From: Chloroflexota bacterium
Lineage (GTDB): Bacteria; Chloroflexota; Anaerolineae; Anaerolineales; DRMV01
Length of the DNA stretch: 8,953 nt
Assembly: GCA_013154225.1 (NCBI GenBank)
Contig: JAADCW010000096.1
Location: 1-8,953 of the forward strand
Direction of reading: 5' to 3'
Position numbers and translations under genes: made by a program. Shown here piece by piece: positions 5,477 to 8,953 of this stretch. The notes beneath the pieces are model-generated. The model ran no database searches and was not told the DNA's origin. It was given only the letters and a program-made list of their open reading frames with translations. Position 1 is the stretch's first letter, and each line of letters starts with the position of its first letter.

Positions 5477-5644
5477 GCGGCCAGCCCACCACACGCCTGC
5501 AAAAATCAACACCAGCAATGCCAAAGCCCCCCACACTGCCAAAGGCAGCACAGTGAGGGGCGCTGTGTTTTGGGGCACCGCACTCGCCGTTGGTGGCGGC
5601 GGGGTTGCAGTCTGAGCAAGGGACAAAGCAACGGCAAACATCAC
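5462..5644 (-). CDS. Small Pro/Thr-linker single-pass membrane protein
   Basis: The product is 60 residues from GTG 5644, or 59 from ATG 5641. A short hydrophobic N-terminus (FAVALSLAQTA), possibly a signal peptide, leads to a Pro/Thr/Ser/Ala-rich linker (TPPPPTASAVPQNTAPL). A TM helix follows (VLPLAVWGALALLVLIFAGV), then the basic tail WWAGRSGRR. The likely topology is N-out, C-in. A GAGGTAGG-like Shine-Dalgarno stands just upstream, and the gene starts about 22 bases after the rnz stop, so it probably ends the rnz transcript. The 3' end overlaps murI by 15 bases, tail to tail. I recognise no family. The linker-TM-basic-tail plan resembles surface-protein anchors, but there is no extracellular domain. 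Confidence 0.55.
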   Translation of the reverse strand: MMFAVALSLAQTATPPPPTASAVPQNTAPLTVLPLAVWGALALLVLIFAGVWWAGRSGRR

Positions 5645-5666
5645 ACCCTACCTCGCAGGAACCACA

Positions 5667-6629
5667 TCACCCGCCGCGGCGCTTCTGCGGCCGCTCCAGC
5701 ACCACCTCGCCGCGACGGATCTGGAAGTAATCAAAATCACGGGCAACCACGGTGTTGGGGAACACCTCACGCGCCTCACGCAAAACATCCTGCTCACGAT
5801 AGCGCCGAGAGAGATGGGTCAAAATCAATTGGCCCACGCCAGCCTCAGCAGCCAGCGTCGCGGCCTGCCGTGCTGTAAGGTGCGCAAAACGGCGCGCGAG
5901 ATCGGCTTCCTCCTCCAGATAAGTGGCTTCCACCACCAACGCATCCGCGCCCCGACACACCTCCACCAACTCAGCAGTGCGCCCCACGTCGCCAATGTGG
6001 ACATAGCGCACCCCACGCCGCGGGGGGCCTAAAACCTCATCGGGATGGACAATCCGGCCATCGGGCAGGGTCACCGTATGACCCTCCACCAACTCCCGCC
6101 GCCACGGCCCAGGGGGAATGCCCAACGCTTCAGCCTTTTCGGGCAAAAATGGCCGCCGCGCCTTCTCTTCAAACACATACCCGTAGCAATCTGGCCCCCG
6201 ATGCCACACCGGGAACGCGCTGACCGTAAAATCTGTGGCCTCAAACACCAAACCAGGCGTGACCCGATGCAAAAGAAGTTCCATCTCCGGGCGGTGGTCA
6301 CCAAGCACAACGTCAAACAGCAGGGTGCGGATGCGTTCCAACGCCCACGCGCCCGCATAAATTTCCAGCCGCTCGATGGCTTCCCAGCGCATAAAGGTGG
6401 AAAGCAGGCCGGCCAACCCCAAAATATGGTCCAAATGGCCGTGGGTAATCAAAATGCGATTGAGGCGTTTGAAACCCACACCGGCGCGCAAAATCTGGCG
6501 CTGGGTGCCTTCGCCGCAGTCCAGCAAGAACCGGTGCTCATTGTGTTGGATCACGTGGGCTGAAAGTCCACGATGCACCGAGGGGGCCGAAGCCGAAGTT
6601 CCCAAAAAAGTCAGTTCAAACAAGGCCAC
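5667..6629 (-). CDS. rnz: Ribonuclease Z (tRNA 3'-endonuclease), metallo-beta-lactamase fold
   Basis: This is a 320-residue zinc-dependent endonuclease that trims tRNA 3' ends. Visible features are the N-terminal LTFLGTSASAPS strand, LLDCGEGTQRQILRAG (35-50), and the metal motif THGHLDHILGLAGLL (His63, His65, Asp67, His68). Next come SAFPVWHRGPDCYGYVFEE (His143), HIGDVGRTAELVE (Asp214), FAHLTARQAA (His250) and ILTHLSRRYRE (His272). It ends VFPNTVVARDFDYFQI, as is typical of RNase Z. The metal motif reads HGHLDH instead of the more usual HLHGDH; all ligands are kept. GTG 6629 is the longest start, but GGAG at 6632-6635 is only 2 bases from it. A TTG at 6623, 8 bases from GGAG, would give MFELTFLG and may be the true start. 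It lies 27 bases after the stop of the membrane-protein gene. Confidence 0.92.
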   Translation of the reverse strand: MALFELTFLGTSASAPSVHRGLSAHVIQHNEHRFLLDCGEGTQRQILRAGVGFKRLNRILITHGHLDHILGLAGLLSTFMRWEAIERLEIYAGAWALERIRTLLFDVVLGDHRPEMELLLHRVTPGLVFEATDFTVSAFPVWHRGPDCYGYVFEEKARRPFLPEKAEALGIPPGPWRRELVEGHTVTLPDGRIVHPDEVLGPPRRGVRYVHIGDVGRTAELVEVCRGADALVVEATYLEEEADLARRFAHLTARQAATLAAEAGVGQLILTHLSRRYREQDVLREAREVFPNTVVARDFDYFQIRRGEVVLERPQKRRGG

Positions 6630-6656
6630 ATCTCCACGGGTGGAATGCAGAAGCGG

Positions 6657-7670
6657 TCAGGACGAAGCATCTTCGGTTTCCATTTGGGCTTCCAATTCCG
6701 CGGGCTTGATACCTTCCTGGGCCAGGAAATAAGCCCCAACCAGGGTAATGGGAAGCCACAAAGCCACGTGCAACACCAAAGTATAGCCCGCGGCCAGGCT
6801 TTTTTCCACCCCATAGGCGGTGAGCACGGCGATTCCTGGGGTATCAAACGTGCCCACATAGCCCGGCGCCGAAGGCAATGTGGTGGCCAGATTGACCACG
6901 CCGTTCATCAGCATCAAAGTAAAAAAACTGACCTCAAAGGGAAAAGCGTGCATCACAAACCAATATTTGCTGGTTTCCAACAGCCAAATCACCAATGAGG
7001 TCAAAAACACCATCAAAGCCTCTTTGGGGGAACGCAGGGCTTCCAACCCGGAGAGGAACTTGCGCCCCACCGAAAGCACCGGCTCACGGAAGCGCCGCGG
7101 CACAAAGCGCATGCTCCACACCAATACAGCTTCGGCCTTTTCGGGGAACATAGCAGCCAAAAGGAACGCGGCCAAAGCGCCCAAAAAGGCCACCGCGCCG
7201 CCAATGGCCAACGTTTGAATGCTCCCCACCAGCCCGGAATCGGCCTTCAGCCGCGCCAGTTCAGGCAGGTTGAGGAACACAAAAGAGAGCATGATTACGC
7301 CGTCATACACCCGCTCTACCAGGATGGTGCTCAAAGCCGCGGAAACCGAAACACCTTCATGGCGCTTGAGCAACACCGCCCGCAGCACTTCCCCCGCGCG
7401 TGCGGGGTAAATGTTGTTGCCCATGTAGCCAATGGACACCAGGCGGAACATGGTGCGCGTGGGCACAGGCTTCAAAGGGCGAATCAGGTAATGCCACCGC
7501 CACGCGCGCACCCACACGGCCACAAAATAAACCGCGATGCCTGGCAGAAGCCACCAGTAATTGGCATGTTTGAGGGCCTCCCAAAAGGCCTCCAACTGCA
7601 TACCTTTGAGCGCGAGGTAGAGAAACCCCGCGCTAATCAACAAACCAAGGACGAAGTGCCATCGTTTCAT
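6657..7670 (-). CDS. YbhN / lysylphosphatidylglycerol synthase TM-region-like (flippase-like) integral membrane protein
   Basis: This is a 337-residue polytopic membrane protein of the UPF0104 / LPG-synthase-TM type (Pfam PF03706). TM helices occur at about residues 5-22 and 40-55, and several more follow (MLSFVFLNLP, TLAIGGAVAFLGALAAFLLA, ALMVFLTSLVIWLLE, TLMLMNGVVNLATTLP, TLVLHVALWLPITLVGAYFL). Signatures are RAWRWHYLIRPLKPVPTR (55-72), GYMGNNIYPARAGEVLRAVL (81-100) and ILVERVYDGVIM (116-127). Members without the MprF catalytic domain are thought to move or bind lipid-linked substrates; the substrate here is unknown. ATG 7670 gives the family-like N-terminus MKRWHFVLG. Upstream in-frame codons to 7742 enter the mobile element's left end. 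No Shine-Dalgarno precedes it. The C-terminal tail is acidic. It leads an apparent operon with rnz. Confidence 0.88.
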   Translation of the reverse strand: MKRWHFVLGLLISAGFLYLALKGMQLEAFWEALKHANYWWLLPGIAVYFVAVWVRAWRWHYLIRPLKPVPTRTMFRLVSIGYMGNNIYPARAGEVLRAVLLKRHEGVSVSAALSTILVERVYDGVIMLSFVFLNLPELARLKADSGLVGSIQTLAIGGAVAFLGALAAFLLAAMFPEKAEAVLVWSMRFVPRRFREPVLSVGRKFLSGLEALRSPKEALMVFLTSLVIWLLETSKYWFVMHAFPFEVSFFTLMLMNGVVNLATTLPSAPGYVGTFDTPGIAVLTAYGVEKSLAAGYTLVLHVALWLPITLVGAYFLAQEGIKPAELEAQMETEDASS

Positions 7671-7677
7671 GGGAAAG

Positions 7678-7686
7678 ATTGTACCA
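7678..7686 (-). promoter_or_regulatory. Extended -10 element, possible leaderless promoter of the YbhN-like gene
   Basis: On the minus strand TGGTACAAT (7686-7678) has the TGnTAnAAT form. A start about 7 bases downstream would fall at about 7671, one base from the ATG at 7670, and no Shine-Dalgarno is present. No good -35 lies 16-18 bases upstream; TTGTCG at 7713-7708 is 24 bases away. The call is suggestive only. Confidence 0.4.
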
Positions 7687-7727
7687 CTGACAGCCTTTGC
7701 GCCGTTCCGACAATCTGAGTTTTGGAT

Positions 7728-8009
7728 CTGATTACCTGACACAAATTAGTGTTATTGCCAGGCTGTTTGATTTTGAGGCACGCAGGTGCCCCTCCTCGCC
7801 CTGAGGGAGAGGAGGGGGCGGGAGAGGTGAGGGCAAAATGGTTTATTTTGGGTTTTTTCGCCCTCACCCCCGTCCCCTCTCCCTTTGGGAGAGGGGAGAA
7901 AGTCGCCCGCTATTGTTGATCTGGAGGGCCTGTAACCTGCGTAACATCTCACGCAAACCCGTTGTACAGGATTTCCAGGCGTTGCGCAACTTTTGTGTCA
8001 GGTAGCCAG
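7728..8009. mobile_element. 282-bp non-autonomous (MITE-like) element with 8-bp target duplication
   Basis: The left end CTGATTACCTGACACAAA (7728-7745) and the inverted right end TTTGTGTCAGGTAGCCAG (7992-8009) are 18-bp terminal repeats with 2 mismatches, 13 consecutive bases being identical. Both are directly flanked by TTTTGGAT (7720-7727 and 8010-8017), an 8-bp direct repeat as expected from transposition. There is no transposase frame inside; the interior is mostly GC-rich nested palindromes. The target lies in the gap between the bactofilin and YbhN-like genes. I do not assign an IS family; the autonomous partner would lie elsewhere in the genome. Confidence 0.75.
7789..7896. repeat. Nested GC-rich inverted repeats inside the mobile element
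   Basis: Three perfect inverted repeats are seen. CCCCTCCTC (7789-7797) pairs with GAGGAGGGG (7809-7817). GGTGAGGGC (7826-7834) pairs with GCCCTCACC (7860-7868). CCCCTCTCCC (7874-7883) pairs with GGGAGAGGGG (7887-7896). Between the middle pair is an AT-rich stretch with a T run. Palindromes of this CCCTCACCCC..CCCCTCTCCC type are often dispersed in bacterial genomes. They could act as transcription terminators in either direction. Confidence 0.7.
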
Positions 8010-8107
8010 TTTTGGATAAGATCTCTGACGGCGTTGCGTGCTTTGATTTCGCTCCCGTTGGTCGCTCCGCCCGGCACGCTTACCCGAGCCAGATTGCGCT
8101 TCTCCAT
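7949..8107 (-). other. 52-codon open frame across the right end of the mobile element, probably not a gene
   Basis: ATG 8107 to TGA 7949 encodes MEKRNLARVSVPGGATNG, then EIKARNAVRDLIQNWLPDTK, then VAQRLEILYNGFA. It has no clear Shine-Dalgarno and no recognised family, and it follows the bactofilin terminator hairpin. It crosses the target duplication into the right terminal repeat, so its C-terminus is supplied by the insertion. It is recorded because no other gene covers 8018-8192. The rest of that stretch holds only the hairpin at 8133-8158. Confidence 0.2.
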
Positions 8108-8130
8108 TACAACCCAAAGTTTCCCAACCC

Positions 8131-8158
8131 AAAACCCCTCTCCGCACGGAGAGGGGTT
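8131..8158 (-). terminator. Hairpin after the bactofilin gene, possible terminator
   Basis: AACCCCTCTCC (8133-8143) pairs perfectly with GGAGAGGGGTT (8148-8158) around a 4-base loop, about 35 bases past the bactofilin stop. On the minus strand the stem runs into TTTTGGG, so the U tract is short. It could serve as a weak intrinsic terminator. Its arm resembles the palindromes in the adjacent mobile element. Confidence 0.5.
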
Positions 8159-8192
8159 GCATTTGCAATTCGTGGTGCTGCCGCGAGCCCCG

Positions 8193-8828
8193 TCAGCCTT
8201 CTTCGGGGGCTTCTTGAGGGGCTTCTGCCTCTTCCGAAGGGGGTGCAGGGGTGGCTTCTTGGGGGACAGAAGCAGACGCGAGAGACTCGGGACTGCCTTC
8301 GCCTTCAGAAGTTACAGGGGCTGGGACTTCCTCTGAAGCCTTTGCTACCGCCTCCTCTGCGCCTTCCTCGGCGGGCTGGGGCGCGGTTTCGCCTTCGGCT
8401 GGCGGTTGTTCCAGCGAGGCGATCTCAGGCAGGCGCTCTTCCATCCGAATCTGTCCTCGCAAAAAAGCGCCTTCTTCCGTGGCAAACGACGTCGTGACCA
8501 CATCGCCCCAAACGCGACCGGTCTTCCGAATTTCTACCCGGGCAGCGGTGATGTTGCCCTTGAGCACACCAGCCACCACCACCGATTTTGCTCTGACGTG
8601 CTCGCACGTCACCCGCCCGCTTTCGGCAATCACCAGCAGGCCGTCCAATGCGATGGTGCCCTCAAACGCGCCTTCGATGCGCACCCCACCGCGGCCTGTC
8701 AAACGGCCCTGCCATTGAATTTCAGGCCCCAACACCGAGGTCACCCGTCCAATGGGGGCCGCGGCCACGGCTGCAGGTACGCTGGCCGGCGTTTCAGGGG
8801 GCACGCGACGCTCACCACGACGAAACAT
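8193..8828 (-). CDS. Bactofilin (polymer-forming cytoskeletal protein) with long acidic tail
   Basis: This is a 211-residue protein. The central bactofilin (DUF583) beta-helix spans about residues 25-135. Its repeating turns are IQWQGRLTGRGGVRIEGAFEG, DGLLVIAESGRVTCEHVRAK, VVVAGVLKGNITAARVEIRKTG and RVWGDVVTTSFATEEGAFLRGQIRM. Bactofilins self-assemble into filaments and scaffold cell-shape, wall-growth or polar proteins. The N-terminus is short and basic (MFRRGERR), compatible with membrane contact. The last ~70 residues are disordered, rich in Glu, Ala and Pro, ending EEG. ATG 8828 is chosen, 2 bases after the fabI TGA at 8831-8833. A GTG at 8834 overlaps that stop and would add 2 residues. 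Translation is probably coupled to fabI. Confidence 0.9.
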   Translation of the reverse strand: MFRRGERRVPPETPASVPAAVAAAPIGRVTSVLGPEIQWQGRLTGRGGVRIEGAFEGTIALDGLLVIAESGRVTCEHVRAKSVVVAGVLKGNITAARVEIRKTGRVWGDVVTTSFATEEGAFLRGQIRMEERLPEIASLEQPPAEGETAPQPAEEGAEEAVAKASEEVPAPVTSEGEGSPESLASASVPQEATPAPPSEEAEAPQEAPEEG

Positions 8829-8830
8829 GC

Positions 8831-8953
8831 TCACGGTTTAGCCACCTTCTCAATAAGATTTTCCAACGCATCCGGGTCGGGGAAACCCATCACATTATAC
8901 CCCGCATCCACATACAACACCTCACCGGTCACCCGCCGCGCCATATCCGAGCA
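8831..8953 (-). CDS. fabI: Enoyl-[acyl-carrier-protein] reductase (NADH), C-terminal end
   Basis: The last 40 residues of a gene whose 5' part is outside the window. The frame reads CSDMARRVTGEVLYVDAG, YNVMGFPDPDALENL and IEKVAKP. The S-D-x-x-R-x-VTGE-x-x-YVDAGY-x-x-MG signature is the usual end of FabI, the short-chain-dehydrogenase-like enzyme that performs the last reduction of fatty-acid elongation. The Tyr-x6-Lys catalytic pair is not in view, so another SDR is possible, though the YVDAGYNVMG ending is characteristic. The 14-residue acidic/basic extension after VMGF is slightly longer than usual. It ends 2 bases before the bactofilin ATG. Confidence 0.85.
   Translation of the reverse strand, partial: CSDMARRVTGEVLYVDAGYNVMGFPDPDALENLIEKVAKP

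Noticed and set aside
5533..5570. Imperfect hairpin near GCCCCCCACACTGCC..GGCAG considered as a murI terminator
   Set aside because: It lies within the convergent small gene, has mismatches, and lacks a clean T run on either strand.
6045..6563. 172-codon plus-strand frame opposite rnz
   Set aside because: Antisense to the RNase Z motifs; no start signal and no recognisable domain.
7215..7718. 167-codon plus-strand frame opposite the YbhN-like gene
   Set aside because: His/Gln/Arg-rich translation typical of the reverse of hydrophobic membrane-protein codons.
7789..8158. Repeated C/T- and G/A-rich blocks considered as a CRISPR array
   Set aside because: The blocks are inverted rather than direct repeats, with irregular spacing and no uniform spacers.

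Overview
The window looks like a moderately GC-rich bacterial chromosome. I would guess Chloroflexota (Anaerolineae-like), because of the style of the FabI C-terminus, the bactofilin, the YbhN-type flippase-like protein, and the Pro/Thr-rich linker plus membrane-anchor proteins. This is an inference from gene style; no rRNA or other taxonomic marker is present.

Bases 1-3300 are an accessory, partly decayed region. It opens with the 3' end of a membrane protein gene (1-195). Two module-like units follow. Each has a small DUF3467-like gene (224-466 and 2004-2243, paralogous to each other). Next to it lie pieces of a shared 'stem' coding sequence, then a divergent, AT-richer C-terminal 'tip' (to 1636 and to 2823). 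Each tip is followed by a small membrane protein whose ATG overlaps the tip's stop as ATGA (1633-2001 and 2820-2999). The second of these is only 59 codons long. Both tips follow a related junction motif (V/I-DLA-x-x-K-x-x-DY). A third piece of stem, only the TM segment, sits at about 3090-3215. The layout (conserved stem, variable tip, tightly coupled small partner, displaced stem fragments) resembles polymorphic-toxin / immunity modules, but no known toxin domain is recognised.

Bases 3300-5476 hold housekeeping genes on the + strand. A consensus promoter and a structured leader precede rplS (ribosomal protein L19), which ends in a strong intrinsic terminator. A class-I-amidotransferase-like peptidase C26 (PuuD-like) gene and murI (glutamate racemase) follow, 2 bp apart.

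Bases 5462-8953 are on the - strand. Reading right to left they hold the end of fabI (enoyl-ACP reductase) and a coupled bactofilin gene with a long acidic tail. Next is an intergenic stretch of about 520 bp containing a 282-bp MITE-like element with 18-bp terminal inverted repeats and an 8-bp target duplication. Then come a YbhN/LPG-synthase-TM-like membrane protein, ribonuclease Z, and a 59-60 aa single-pass membrane protein whose 3' end overlaps murI convergently. No tRNA, rRNA or CRISPR array is visible.
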